NCBI GenBank assembly: GCA_046330395.1 | Contig: JAXLSS010000008.1 | Span: 46,417-110,416 of the forward strand | Reading direction: 5' to 3' | DNA from: Ga0077560 sp046330395 | GTDB taxonomy: Bacteria > Actinomycetota > Thermoleophilia > Miltoncostaeales > Miltoncostaeaceae | Length of the DNA stretch: 64,000 bases | Made by a program: the position numbers and the translations under genes | Shown: positions 37,003 to 46,090 of the stretch, one piece after another | Position numbering within the stretch: the stretch's first letter is position 1 | How the letters are laid out: each line of letters opens with the position of its first letter | The notes under the pieces: model-generated | The model's database searches: none | Seen by the model: the letters and a program-made list of their open reading frames with translations, nothing else | What the model was told of the DNA's origin: nothing

Positions 37003-38259
37003 ATGCTGGATGCGCCGGGCGCCGCGCTGCGGCTGTCGGTGGCGGACCCCACCGACCATCCCGATTTCCTGGACCTGCCGCTGCACCGCCCGCTGGACTC
37101 GTGGGTCACGCCGCGCCTGGTCCCCATCCCCGACGGCCTGCACCGCCACGTGGTGCGCTTCGTGGACTACGAGGGGGCGGTCTACGCCCTGAAGGAGCTG
37201 CCCCGCCGGCTGGCCCGCCGCGAGTACCGGCTGCTGCGCCACCTCCGGGAGCGGGGCCTCCCGTGCGTCACCGCCGTGGGGCTGGTGGACCGCGGTGCCG
37301 ACGCCCAGGCCATCATCATCACCCGGTACCTGGACTACTCGCTGCCATACCGCGTGTTGCTCACCCACGAGCGCATGCCCCACCTGCAGGACCGGGTGCT
37401 GGACGCGCTGGCCGGCCTGCTGGTGCGGTTGCACCTCACCGGCTTCTTCTGGGGCGACTGCTCGTTGGCGAACACCCTGTTCCGGCGCGACGCGGGGGCG
37501 CTGGTGGCGTACGTGGTGGACACCGAGACCGGTGAGCTGCACGCGGAGCTGTCCCGGGGCCAGCGGGAGCTGGACCTGCAGATCGCCCACGAGAACATCG
37601 CCGGCGGCCTGGCCGACCTGGCCGCGGGCGGGCTGCTGCCCGAGGGGCTCGACCCGTTCGCCCTGGCGGCGCAGATCCGCGAGCGCTACACGGGTCTGTG
37701 GGATGAGGTCACCGCCGAGCAGGTGTTCCCGGCGGGTGACGGGCACCGCATCCACGAGCGGTTGCACCGGCTCAACCAGCTGGGGTTCGACCTGGAGGAG
37801 ATGGAGATCACCCGCAGCGGCGACGGCGAGACCGTGCGGTTCACGCCGCGCGTGGTGGAGGTGGGCTTCCACGGACCGCGGTTGCGCGAGCTGACGGGGC
37901 TGGTGGCCCAGGAGAACCAGGCGCGCCGGCTGCTCAACGACATCGCGGTGCACCGCGGGCGGCTGGAGCAGCAGGGCAGGGTGCCGGTGCCCGAGACGGT
38001 CGCCGCGGCGCGGTGGCTTGACGCCGTGTTCCGCCCCACCGTGGAGCGCATCCCGCACGACCTGCGGGGCCGGCTGGAACCCGTGGAGGTGTACCACGAG
38101 ATCCTGGAGCACCGCTGGTTCCGCTCGGAGCGTCACGGGCACGACGTGGGCATGCGGGAGGCCACCCGGTCGTACCTGCAGACGGTGCTGCGCGACGCTC
38201 CCGAGGAGCGCGGCGTGATCACCGTGGAGGAGGTCCCCGACGACCCCGCTGAGGACTAG
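37003..38259 (+). CDS. DUF4032 protein with kinase-like N-terminal fold
   Basis: A 418-residue protein matching the actinobacterial DUF4032 family. The N-terminal half looks like a lipopolysaccharide-kinase-type fold: YALKELPRRLARREYRLLR (Lys and Glu-like), then GFFWGDCSLANTLFRRD (catalytic loop) and YVVDTETGELH (DFG-like metal position). The C-terminal half (RIPHDLRGRLEPVEVYHEI, HRWFRSERHGHDVG) is the DUF4032 region. No function is established to my knowledge; phosphotransfer is inferred. The ATG at 37003 matches the family start. The stop overlaps the convergent small gene by 4 bases. Confidence 0.8.
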   Translation: MLDAPGAALRLSVADPTDHPDFLDLPLHRPLDSWVTPRLVPIPDGLHRHVVRFVDYEGAVYALKELPRRLARREYRLLRHLRERGLPCVTAVGLVDRGADAQAIIITRYLDYSLPYRVLLTHERMPHLQDRVLDALAGLLVRLHLTGFFWGDCSLANTLFRRDAGALVAYVVDTETGELHAELSRGQRELDLQIAHENIAGGLADLAAGGLLPEGLDPFALAAQIRERYTGLWDEVTAEQVFPAGDGHRIHERLHRLNQLGFDLEEMEITRSGDGETVRFTPRVVEVGFHGPRLRELTGLVAQENQARRLLNDIAVHRGRLEQQGRVPVPETVAAARWLDAVFRPTVERIPHDLRGRLEPVEVYHEILEHRWFRSERHGHDVGMREATRSYLQTVLRDAPEERGVITVEEVPDDPAED

Positions 38260-38726
38260 TCGCGCGGCTGCAACACGGCCGCGGCACGTGCGCGGCGGCG
38301 CTGGTCGCCGGCCTGCACGGCGCACTCGGCGCTGAGCACCGGCCCGGTCAGCTCAGGGGGGCGGCGCGCCTCCGGCCCCACCCACGCGAGGCGGGGTGCG
38401 GGGCCCAGCATGGCCGCGCGCTGCGCCCACACCAGCAGCCTCGCCAGGGCCAGGGCCCCGGTGCTGACGCCGGCGGGCATGCCGCGGCTGCGCACGTAGC
38501 TGCCGTGGGCGGCCAGGCATGCCGCCGTGGTGACGGCATCCGCCTCGCCGTCGCGGTCCATCGCCAGCGACACGACGGTGGCCTCACCCGCGTCCGCCGT
38601 CACGGCCGGCCGCAGCCGGGAGAGCTGCGCCGCCACCGCCTGCCCGATGGCCTCGGCGCCGGCGCGCAGCTCGGGGTCCAGCCCGGCGATGGCCGTCGCC
38701 ACGTCCTGCGACGCGCGCAGCGCCAC
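38256..38726 (-). CDS. Hypothetical protein
   Basis: A 156-residue protein I do not recognise. The GTG start at 38726 has a good SD (GGGAG about 8 bases upstream), supporting that it is real. It is Ala-rich, soluble, with no cysteine-rich or metal motif; the centre reads EATVVSLAMDRDGEADAVTTAA. It lies 19 bases downstream of the small membrane-protein gene on the same strand, so the two may be one unit. The 3' end overlaps the DUF4032 gene by 4 bases. Confidence 0.55.
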   Translation of the reverse strand: MALRASQDVATAIAGLDPELRAGAEAIGQAVAAQLSRLRPAVTADAGEATVVSLAMDRDGEADAVTTAACLAAHGSYVRSRGMPAGVSTGALALARLLVWAQRAAMLGPAPRLAWVGPEARRPPELTGPVLSAECAVQAGDQRRRARAAAVLQPRD

Positions 38727-38745
38727 CGCCGACTCCCGCGTTCGC

Positions 38746-38895
38746 TCAGCCGGCGTTGGCCGCCGGCTGGTCGGCCCCGGCGTCGTCGACGGGGGCCTCG
38801 GTGAACACGAACTCCTCCGGCTCGCCGGCGAGGCGGTCCTTCAACAGCCAGAACACCACGCCACCGAGCGCGAACAGCACCAGAAGCTTCTTCAT
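38746..38895 (-). CDS. Small single-span membrane protein (49 residues)
   Basis: A 49-residue open frame with ATG at 38895 and TGA at 38746-38748. It reads MKKLLVLFALGGVVFWLL for the N-terminal hydrophobic segment, then KDRLAGEPEEFVF and an acidic, Ala/Pro-rich tail ending ANAG. A GGGTGG site precedes the ATG. The Lys-Lys plus single membrane span plus acidic tail resembles the short transmembrane proteins often found in actinobacteria. It could be missed by length cut-offs. Function unknown. Confidence 0.7.
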   Translation of the reverse strand: MKKLLVLFALGGVVFWLLKDRLAGEPEEFVFTEAPVDDAGADQPAANAG

Positions 38896-38984
38896 TCCAC
38901 CCAACCGCCCTTCACTCGCTCATCCGGTGAACCCAACCGTACCCTATGACCCGGTCCGCACCGCGCCCGCGGGGGTGGTGGGGG

Positions 38985-39983
38985 TCACATCTCCATCAGC
39001 CCGTCGGCCTGCACCGACAGCACCACCTTGCCCACGCTGGCGTCGGCCTCCACGCAGCGGTGGGCGTCGGCCACCCGCACCAGCGGCATCAGGTCGTGCA
39101 CCTGTGGCCGCAGGCGCCCGTCGGCCAGCCGGGGCAGACCCCACGCCGCGAAGTGGGCCACCAGCTCGGTCTTCTGCGCCTCGGGCCGGGCGCGGAGGGT
39201 CGAGGCGATCAGGCTGGTCCTGCGGGCGAACAGCAGACCCATGTCCAGATCCACACGGCGTCCGCCCACCATGCCGATCAACGCGACCCGGCCGTCCATC
39301 GCCATGCACGCCAGGGTCTGCGGCAGGTAGGTGGCTCCCACCAGATCCACCACCACATCCACGCCGGCGCCGCCGGTGAGGGTCATGACCGCCTCCGCGA
39401 AGCCGTCCGGACCGGGCACCACCACGTGGTCGGCCAGGTCGGCGATGCGCTCGGCCTTCTCGTGCGACCGGGTGGTGGCGATGGTGCGAGCGCCCAACCC
39501 CCGTGCGATCTGCAGCGCGGCGGTGCCGACCCCCGACGCGGCGGCGTGCACCAGCACCCACCCGCCGGCGGGTGGCGGGGTCTGACGCCCCAGCGCCTGC
39601 CACGCGGTGAGGAACACCTCGGGCACCGCGGCCGCCAGGATGTCGTTCATGTTCGCGGGGATCGCCATCAGCTGCCCGGCCGGCACCGCCACCCGCTCCG
39701 CGTAACCGCCGCCCACCAGCAGCGCCATGGCCCGGTCACCGGGCGCCCAGCCCTGCACGCCGGGTCCCACCGACTCCACCACCCCCGCGGCCTCCAGCCC
39801 CAGCACGTCCGTGGCGCCGGCCGGGGGCGGGTAGTGGCCCTGCCGCTGCATCACATCGGCGCGGTTGACGGCCGTGGCCCGCACGCGCAGCACCACCTCG
39901 CCGGGTCGCGCCACCGGGTCGGGACGGTCCACCAGGCGCAAAACCTCCGGTCCGCCGGCGCCGTCCGCGATCACCGCCTTCAT
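38985..39983 (-). CDS. NAD(P)H-quinone oxidoreductase, MDR superfamily (PIG3-like)
   Basis: A 332-residue zinc-independent medium-chain reductase. It starts MKAVIADGAGGPEVLRL, has VNRADVMQRQGHYPPP, LGLEAAGVVESVG, the nucleotide-binding HAAASGVGTAALQIARGLG and the family C-terminus. PIG3-type enzymes reduce quinones or enones with NADPH. The ATG follows a strong CAGGAGGATC site. The start overlaps the SRPBCC stop by 4 bases, so the two form an operon read from the divergent promoter region near 40,460. Confidence 0.9.
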   Translation of the reverse strand: MKAVIADGAGGPEVLRLVDRPDPVARPGEVVLRVRATAVNRADVMQRQGHYPPPAGATDVLGLEAAGVVESVGPGVQGWAPGDRAMALLVGGGYAERVAVPAGQLMAIPANMNDILAAAVPEVFLTAWQALGRQTPPPAGGWVLVHAAASGVGTAALQIARGLGARTIATTRSHEKAERIADLADHVVVPGPDGFAEAVMTLTGGAGVDVVVDLVGATYLPQTLACMAMDGRVALIGMVGGRRVDLDMGLLFARRTSLIASTLRARPEAQKTELVAHFAAWGLPRLADGRLRPQVHDLMPLVRVADAHRCVEADASVGKVVLSVQADGLMEM

Positions 39984-40453
39984 GCTGATCCTCCTGAGAA
40001 ATGCGCAACAGTCAGCCGATGTCGCTCGGTAAACATTCGGTTCAGCATTGCGCGGACGAACAGGCGGTCGGCCAGCCGGCCGAGGGGGCCGAGGGGCAGC
40101 CGGTACTCCACGTGGTCGGTCATGCGCGTGGTGTGGGCGTCCAGGGCCTCGAACCGGTGCTCATGGCGCCACGCCGCGAAGGGCGACCGCTGGGCCACAT
40201 CGGTCACCAGACGGTCCTGCTGCACCTCGGCGATCCGGACCAACCACGTCTGGGCAACCGGGATCGGGGGCTGCCGCACCCGCAGCCGCACGATGCACCC
40301 GGGCTGCACCGGGAAGTCGCCGGACACCTCCAGGAAGCGTGCGCCGGGGGGTGAGATCAGCGGGGCGTTGCGCGTGTCCAGATGGAACCGGAACACCACG
40401 TCGGCGGGGGCGGGGACGTCCACGGACCGTTGCAGCACGGAGGGTTGTGACAT
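39980..40453 (-). CDS. SRPBCC (START/Bet v1-like) ligand-binding protein
   Basis: A 157-residue SRPBCC-fold protein: SVDVPAPADVVFRFHLDTRN at the N-terminus, FAAWRHEHRFEAL and TRMTDHVEYRLPLGPLGRLADRLFV near the end are typical of the cyclase/dehydrase-like subgroup that binds hydrophobic ligands. The ATG at 40453 was used; a much longer open frame upstream is antisense to the MMPL gene. TACCCT ends 6 bases before the ATG. It is coupled to the quinone oxidoreductase. Confidence 0.82.
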   Translation of the reverse strand: MSQPSVLQRSVDVPAPADVVFRFHLDTRNAPLISPPGARFLEVSGDFPVQPGCIVRLRVRQPPIPVAQTWLVRIAEVQQDRLVTDVAQRSPFAAWRHEHRFEALDAHTTRMTDHVEYRLPLGPLGRLADRLFVRAMLNRMFTERHRLTVAHFSGGSA

Positions 40454-40459
40454 CGCGTG

Positions 40460-40503
40460 AGGGTACCCACCGCGCGGGGTCGGCGGCCACCCGGTGCGGG
40501 TAT
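40460..40503. promoter_or_regulatory. Divergent promoter region, SRPBCC/MMPL
   Basis: On the minus strand TACCCT (40460-40465) sits 6 bases before the SRPBCC ATG. On the plus strand TATTGT (40498-40503) is a plausible -10 for the MMPL gene, whose GAGGAG site (40523-40528) follows. No regulator-binding palindrome was recognised. Confidence 0.35.
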
Positions 40504-40538
40504 TGTCCCCCGGTCCCACGTGTGAGGAGCAGTCCCGT

Positions 40539-42822
40539 ATGAGCGACCACGTCTCGGAATCCCAGCTGGCGGAGGAACGCCGCATCGCCCACAGCGGGCT
40601 GCTGGCCCGCATGACCGGGCACTTCGCGGCCCACCCGTGGCGGGTGATCGCGACCTGGGTGGTCATCCTGGGGGCCCTCATCGGGCTGAACGCCGCGTTC
40701 GCCGGGTCCCTGGCCAACAACTTCTCCGTGCCCGGCACGGACTTCCAGAAGGCCACCGACCTCATCAAGGCGCGCTTCGGCGGGCAGAGCGGGGCCGCGC
40801 TGCGCGTGGTGCTGGCGGCGCCGCCGGGGGAGACGCTCACCACCCCCGCGCGGATCGCGGCCGGCAAGGAGATGCTCGCCACCGCCACCAAGGCGCAGAT
40901 GGCGATGAACGCCAGCCCGAAGGACCTGGTGCCGATCACCCCGCCGGTGGGGCCGCAGAGCCACACCATCTCCAAGGACGGGCGCATCGCGTTCTTCGAC
41001 GTGCAGTTCGACCGCACCGGCTTCCAGCTGCATCGCGCCGACGTGGTGGCGCTGGAGAAGTCGATCCGCGACCAGGCCGGCAAGGTGGGGGTGCAGGCCG
41101 AGTTCACGGGTGAGGCCGAGCAGCCGCCGCCCAGCTCCGGCAGCAGCGAGCTCATCGGGCTGGCGGCCGCCTTCGTGATCATGCTGGTGCTGTTCCGGGC
41201 ACTGGTGCCCACCTTCCTGCCGCTGCTGTTCGCGGTGGTGGCGGTGGCGGGGGCGTTCCTGCTGCTCTTCCTCGCCGCGCGGATCACCGACTTCAACACG
41301 GTGACCGAGATCCTGGTGCCCATGATCGGGCTGGGCGTGGGCATCGACTACACCCTGTTCATCGTGACCCGGGTTCCGGCAGCCCCGGCACGCCGGGCAC
41401 AGCCCGCGTGAGGCCGCGGCCGCCGCGGGCGCCACCGCGGGGCGTGCCGTGATCTTCGCCGGCCTCACGGTGGCCATCTCCATCACGGGCCTGGCGCTGA
41501 TCGGCATCGACTTCATCACCAAGCTGGGCATCGGCAGCGCCCTGGGTGTGGTGACCGCCGTCGCACTGGCGACCACCCTCCTGCCGGCAGTGCTCGCCCT
41601 GATCGGCCACCGCATCGACCGCGGCCGGCTGGGGATGCCCACCCTGGACGAGTCGAAGGCCGGGCAGACGACAACGCCGGTGGCGCGGTGGGGACGGCTG
41701 GTCAGTGGTCGCGCGGGCCTCGTGCTGCCGGTCATGATCGTGCTCCTGCTGGTGCTGGCCGGGCCGGTCACCCAGTCCCGCCTGGGCCTGGCGGACGCCG
41801 GCACCGCGCCGAAGGGGCAGACCATTCGCAAGGCCTACGACCTGCTGTCCACCGGGTTCGGGCCGGGCTTCACGTCCCCGATCCCCGTGGTGATCGACCT
41901 GGCGGGTGACCACGCGGCGGGGACCAAGATCGAGACGGCGCTGAAGGCGACGCCGGGCGTGGACGACGTGGTGGCACCCATCTACAACGCCAAGACCGCG
42001 GCCAAGGCCGACGTGGCCATCGTCAACGCGTACTCCAAGTACTCCCCGCAGGACTCCAAGACCGATGACATCGTCAGCGCGCTGCGCAAGCGCGTCATCC
42101 CGGCGGCGCTGTCGGGTTCGCAGGCCAAGGCATACGTGTCGGGCCAGAACGCGGCGTTCACGGACATCGGCGACAAAATCCTGAAGGGGATGCCGGCGTT
42201 CCTGATCTACGTCATCGGCATCACCTTCGTGGTGCTGGCCATGGCCTTCCGCAGCCTGGTGGTGGCCCTCAAGGCCGCCCTCACCACGCTGCTGTCGGCG
42301 CTGGTGGGCTTCGGGGTGCTGACCTTCGTGGTGCAGCAGGGCCACGCACTGAGCCTCCTGGGGCTGGATCACACCGGTCCGATCGAGAGCTTCCTGCCGC
42401 CCATCGCGTTCGCGATCCTATTCGGGCTCTCGATGGACTACGAGGTGTTCCTGATGAGCCGCATCCGTGAGGAGCACGTGCACGGGTCGGACACGGTCAC
42501 GGCCGTCAGGGACGGCGTGGCCGGTGTGGGCCGGGTCATCGTGGCCGCGGCCCTCATCATGAGCGTCGTGTTCTTCGCGTTCCTGCTCAACCCCGACCGG
42601 GTGCCGAAGGAGTTCGGCCTGATGCTGGGCGTGGCCATCCTCACCGACGCCCTGCTGGTGCGCCTCACGCTGGTGCCGGCACTGCTCAGCCTGCTGGGGG
42701 AGCGCTCGTGGGCCATGCCGGCGTGGCTGGACCGCATCCTGCCCAAGCTCACGATCGAGCCGCCCACCGCGCAACCGGAGCACGGCCGCGTGCCGTCCCG
42801 GCCCGCCCCGAACGAGGTCTGA
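40539..42822 (+). CDS. MMPL/RND-family transporter (one frameshift)
   Basis: A MmpL-type transporter of about 760 residues with two RND halves. The first half has a membrane segment (VIATWVVILGALIGLNAAF), an extracytoplasmic domain and a membrane bundle with VPMIGLGVGIDYTLFIVTR. One extra G near 41,373 causes an early stop at 41411; removing it gives FRQPRHAGHSPREAAAAAGA and continues into the second frame (AVIFAGLTVAISITGLAL, second porter domain, FAILFGLSMDYEVFLMSR). Members export lipids or drugs by proton motive force. The ATG at 40539 follows GAGGAG. A perfect palindrome lies after the stop. Confidence 0.85.
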
Positions 42823-42834
42823 GCCGCGTTCCCA

Positions 42835-42862
42835 GGGGGCCGTGGCGCGCGCCACGGCCCCC
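42835..42862. terminator. Perfect 28-base palindrome between convergent genes
   Basis: GGGGGCCGTGGCGC (42835-42848) is followed at once by its exact reverse complement (42849-42862). It lies between the stops of the MMPL and HAD genes and would work as a hairpin in both directions; no T-tract. Confidence 0.6.
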
Positions 42863-42868
42863 CGGAAC

Positions 42869-43927
42869 TCACGCCGGTGCGCCGCCCCGGATGGGGCGTG
42901 GCCTGCCGTGCGGGCTGGTGGTGAGCAGCTCGGCAAGGTCGTTCACCACGCGGTCGGCGCCGCCGTCGTACAGCCCCTCGGTGTGGCCGTCGCGGTCCAC
43001 CGCCACCACCGCCCCGAAGCCCGCCTCCCGCGCGGCGCGCACGCCCTGCGGGGTGGTCTCGAAGGCGGCGGCCCGCTCCACGGGGACGCCCAGCCGGGTG
43101 CACGCCACCAGCAGGGTGTCGGGGGCCGGTTTCGCCCGCAGATCCAGCCCGCTGATGGTGTCGGCGTCGACCCGCTGGGCGATGAGGTGGGCCAGCCCCG
43201 CCTGCACCAGGATGGCCTCGGTGGAGGCGCTGGCCGACACCACGGCCCGCTGCACGCCGAACATGCGGGCCGCCTCCAGATAGGTGCGTGACCCGGCGAA
43301 GGCCCGCACGCCCTCGGCATGCAGGCGCTGGACCAGCAGGTCGTGCTTGCGCCGTGCCAGACCGTGCACGGTCTCGGCGGTGGCCGGGTCCCCGGGCTCA
43401 CCCTCGGGCAGCTGGATGCCGCGGCTGGCCAGGAACGCCCGCACGCCCTGCAGGCGTGGTCTGCCGGCCAGCAGCCGTTCGTACTCGTGATGCCGGTCGA
43501 ACGGGATCAGCTCGTGGCGGGCGCCCCCCACGTGTTCCACGAGGAAGCTGTCGAACGTGTCCTCCCACGCCGCCGCGTGTGCGTCCGCACTGGTGGTGAG
43601 GACCCCGTCCAGATCGAACACGCAGGCCTGGATGTCGTCGGGCAGCCCCAGCACGGCCCGTGCCGGGATGGGGCCGCCCAGCCAGTCGATCAGCGCGCTG
43701 TGCCGCCGCAGGTCCCGTGCGAAGCCCTGCAGCAGCCGGGCGGCCTCGCGGTGCTGCTCGGCCAGCACCTGCCCGTGGCGCTGCGCTTCGGTGGACCCCA
43801 GCAGCGGCGCGGCGTACCGCAGGCCCCGCTCCGCGGCCGCATAGGCCAGCCACCAGTCGGCCGCCAGGCCGTCCAGGTCCAGTGAATGCTCCGGGGGCCC
43901 GGCCAGGTGACGCGACAGGGTGGTCAT
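42869..43927 (-). CDS. HAD-family hydrolase, beta-phosphoglucomutase-like
   Basis: A 352-residue protein. The first about 100 residues are a helical extension; then the HAD motifs follow: motif I CVFDLDGVLTTSADAHAAAW, motif II VVSASASTEAIL, motif III lysine in LRAKPAPDTLLVACTRLGV, and motif IV AAFETTPQGVRAAREAGFG. The pattern is closest to beta-phosphoglucomutase or trehalose-linked HAD enzymes. The ATG at 43927 excludes an upstream frame that overlaps other genes. TACGAT occurs 15 bases upstream. The helical N-terminal extension is unusual and could be a fused accessory domain. Confidence 0.85.
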   Translation of the reverse strand: MTTLSRHLAGPPEHSLDLDGLAADWWLAYAAAERGLRYAAPLLGSTEAQRHGQVLAEQHREAARLLQGFARDLRRHSALIDWLGGPIPARAVLGLPDDIQACVFDLDGVLTTSADAHAAAWEDTFDSFLVEHVGGARHELIPFDRHHEYERLLAGRPRLQGVRAFLASRGIQLPEGEPGDPATAETVHGLARRKHDLLVQRLHAEGVRAFAGSRTYLEAARMFGVQRAVVSASASTEAILVQAGLAHLIAQRVDADTISGLDLRAKPAPDTLLVACTRLGVPVERAAAFETTPQGVRAAREAGFGAVVAVDRDGHTEGLYDGGADRVVNDLAELLTTSPHGRPRPIRGGAPA

Positions 43928-44093
43928 GCGGACACCACGGCCATCGTAGGACACCCCTGCCGGCGCTCGCCGGGGCGTCGGCCCGAGAACGCCTCGGGGG
44001 ATCGTGTGAGCGGCAATCGGTGACGGCTCGGATGCCCGCGCCGGGCGGACGACGGAGGTTGGGTACGGAGGGACGCTCAGAGGGAGGGTCATC

Positions 44094-44438
44094 ATGGGTG
44101 AGACCGTCACACGCACCGGTGCGGACGTGGCGTCCGTGCCCGTGCATGCGGATGCGCACCGCCAGGCGGCCATCGCCCGGCTGCGCCGCCGTCGCAAGTT
44201 CATCCGCGACCTGGTCGGGTACATCGCCGTGAACGGCGTGCTCTGGCTGATCTGGGTCTTGAGCGACCGCACGGCGGACGGCGGGATGCCGTGGCCGGCG
44301 TGGGTGTCGGTGGTGTGGGGGTTCCTGCTCGCACTCGACGCCTGGCAGGCCTGGCGGCCGCTGGCTGCCCGGCCGGACGAGCCCATCACCGAAGAGGAGA
44401 TCCTGCGGGAGATGGGCGGCCCGCACGTCACGCGGTAA
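44094..44438 (+). CDS. 2TM-domain membrane protein
   Basis: A 114-residue protein with a basic helix (AIARLRRRRKFIRDLVGY) leading into two membrane segments (IAVNGVLWLIWVL and WPAWVSVVWGFLLALDAW), the layout of the small 2TM-domain family, and an acidic tail (ITEEEILREMGG). The ATG is preceded by AGGGAGGG. Such proteins are often fused to or near histidine kinases, but none is here. Function unknown. Confidence 0.75.
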   Translation: MGETVTRTGADVASVPVHADAHRQAAIARLRRRRKFIRDLVGYIAVNGVLWLIWVLSDRTADGGMPWPAWVSVVWGFLLALDAWQAWRPLAARPDEPITEEEILREMGGPHVTR

Positions 44439-44487
44439 GCGGCACTGGCGCCGTGGTCCCGCACCGCTGGGCCCCACGGCGGGGGCG

Positions 44488-44856
44488 TCACCGGACCGCC
44501 GGCGGCCGCCGCTTCGCGGCGAACGTCTGAATGGCGATGCTCTGGGCGCAGCAGGAACGTGTCGGTTGCCAGGACCACGTCGAAGCGACCCGCAGCGCGC
44601 GGTCCACACGATACGCCGTGTCCTTCTCCACGCGCAGGATCTCGAGGCTGAACTCGTAGGTCCCCGGGCGGAAGCCCTCCGACAGCAACTCCGCGAAGAA
44701 CTCGCGGATCTCCTCGGGGCCGCGGAACACGGCGTCCTGGGTGATCAGCACCGACTCGTGTAGTCGGCCACCAGGGCGTCCAGGGTCGCCCCGGGAGGAC
44801 CGCGCGCTCAGGTGCCGGTCGATGACGCTGCGGGTCGTCACTCCGGGGACGGTCAT
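44488..44856 (-). CDS. SnoaL/NTF2-like protein (frameshifted in this sequence)
   Basis: An NTF2-fold protein of about 120 residues. HESVLITQDAVFRGPEEIRE and EILRVEKDTAYRV are clear SnoaL-like features, and the end IQTFAAKRR fits the family. The frame is disturbed: GGCGACCCTGG and CTACACGAG (minus strand) look like a compensating +1/-1 pair near 44,770-44,790, and later the sequence FDVVLATDTFLL sits in another frame. Its ATG (44854-44856) overlaps the stop of the methyltransferase gene by 4 bases. SnoaL-like proteins are often small binding proteins or isomerases. Confidence 0.6.
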   Translation of the reverse strand: MTVPGVTTRSVIDRHLSARSSRGDPGRPGGRLHESVLITQDAVFRGPEEIREFFAELLSEGFRPGTYEFSLEILRVEKDTAYRVDRALRVASTWSWQPTRSCCAQSIAIQTFAAKRRPPAVR

Positions 44857-45943
44857 GGCCGCACCTCGTAGACGTGGTTGAACGGCGCTCCCGCGGCGCG
44901 GCGGAAGCGCGTGAAGCCGGCGCGCCGCTGGCGAGCTCCTCGATCCGGGCCTGGCCGGCCTGCGCGCCGAGCGCCAGCCCCACCTCCTGCGACAGCGAGG
45001 CCGGGGTGCAGAGCAGCGTCGAGAAGCCGTAGTAGGCCCGCCCGATGGTGAGGTTGTCCTCCACGCCGCCGCCCGCGGCGGGCTCCACGATCATCCAGGT
45101 GCCGTCGCCGGCGAGCGCTGCGGCGCACATGCCGGGCCGCCTCGCCGGGTCCCCCAGGTCGTGCAGGCAGTCGAACATGGTCACGAGGTCGTACCCGGCG
45201 CCCGCGAATCGCGACGCCGGCGCCACCTCGAACCTGCACGCGATCGGCCACGCCGGCCTCTCCGCCCGCCCGCGGGCCACCTCGATGGACGCGGGGTGGT
45301 AATCGGAGCTGAAGAACGTGGAGGCCGGAAGGCTCGGCCATCAGGACGGTGGAGGCGCCGTGCCCGCATCCCACGTCGGCCACGCGGGCGCCCGCCCGCA
45401 GCTTGGCGGCCACGCCGTCCAGCGCCGGCAGCCAGGAGGGGATCAGGTGGGCGTTGTAGCCCGGCCGGAAGAACCGCTCACAGCCGTCGAACACGTCGCT
45501 GTGCTCAAAGCACCAGCCCGCCCCGCCGCGGGCGGCCTCGGTGACCCGCGGGGAGTCCAGCACCGACCCCACCGCGATCTGGAAGAACCCGGGGAGGTAG
45601 GCGGGGCTGGTGGGGTCAGTGAGGGCCACCGCGTGCTCGAAGTGGCCTGTACCGGCCCGTTGCGGGGTCGTAGTCCACGTAGCCGCCCGCGGCCTGCGCG
45701 TTCAGCCACTCGCGCACGTACCGCTCGGCAGCGCTGGCGCGCCGGGCCAGTTCGCCGGGGCTCACCGGTCCGCGGGGACGGCCATGGCGCGGTACAGGCC
45801 CAGCTTGTCGCCCATCGTGACCAGGGCCGCGTTGAGGGTGGCGCGCCGACCTCGTCGACGGCGCGGAAGACGAAGGACATCAGCTTGTCGTGGTCGATCG
45901 GGGGGATCTCGCCGAGCAGGGCATCGGCGTCTTCGGTGGGCAT
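44853..45943 (-). CDS. Class I SAM methyltransferase with winged-helix N-terminus, Rv2258c-like (frameshifted)
   Basis: Pieced from several frames: an N-terminal winged-helix part (DKLMSFVFRAVDEVGA, LNAALVTMGDKLGLYRAMAV, PGELARRASAAERYVREWLN), then ALTDPTSPAYLPGFFQIAVG and the SAM-binding ADVGCGHGASTVLMAE, FFSSDYHPASIEVAR and VTMFDCLHDLGDP, ending FNHVYEVRP. This is the layout of the Rv2258c-type methyltransferases. Breaks lie near 45,850, 45,775, 45,650, 45,330 and 44,930. The ATG at 45943 is the likely start. The substrate is unknown. Confidence 0.65.
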
Positions 45944-46090
45944 CAGGAGCACCAGCGTCCCGTCCACCGGCGATTGATGTCCGACCGTGTCGCTGCAACT
46001 TGACCGCACGTCCGGAATCGGCGGCGCCGGGGTCGCGACGTGCATCCCAGTCCCGCCGGAACGGACGGTCCGCGGCGCAGGCGACCCACG

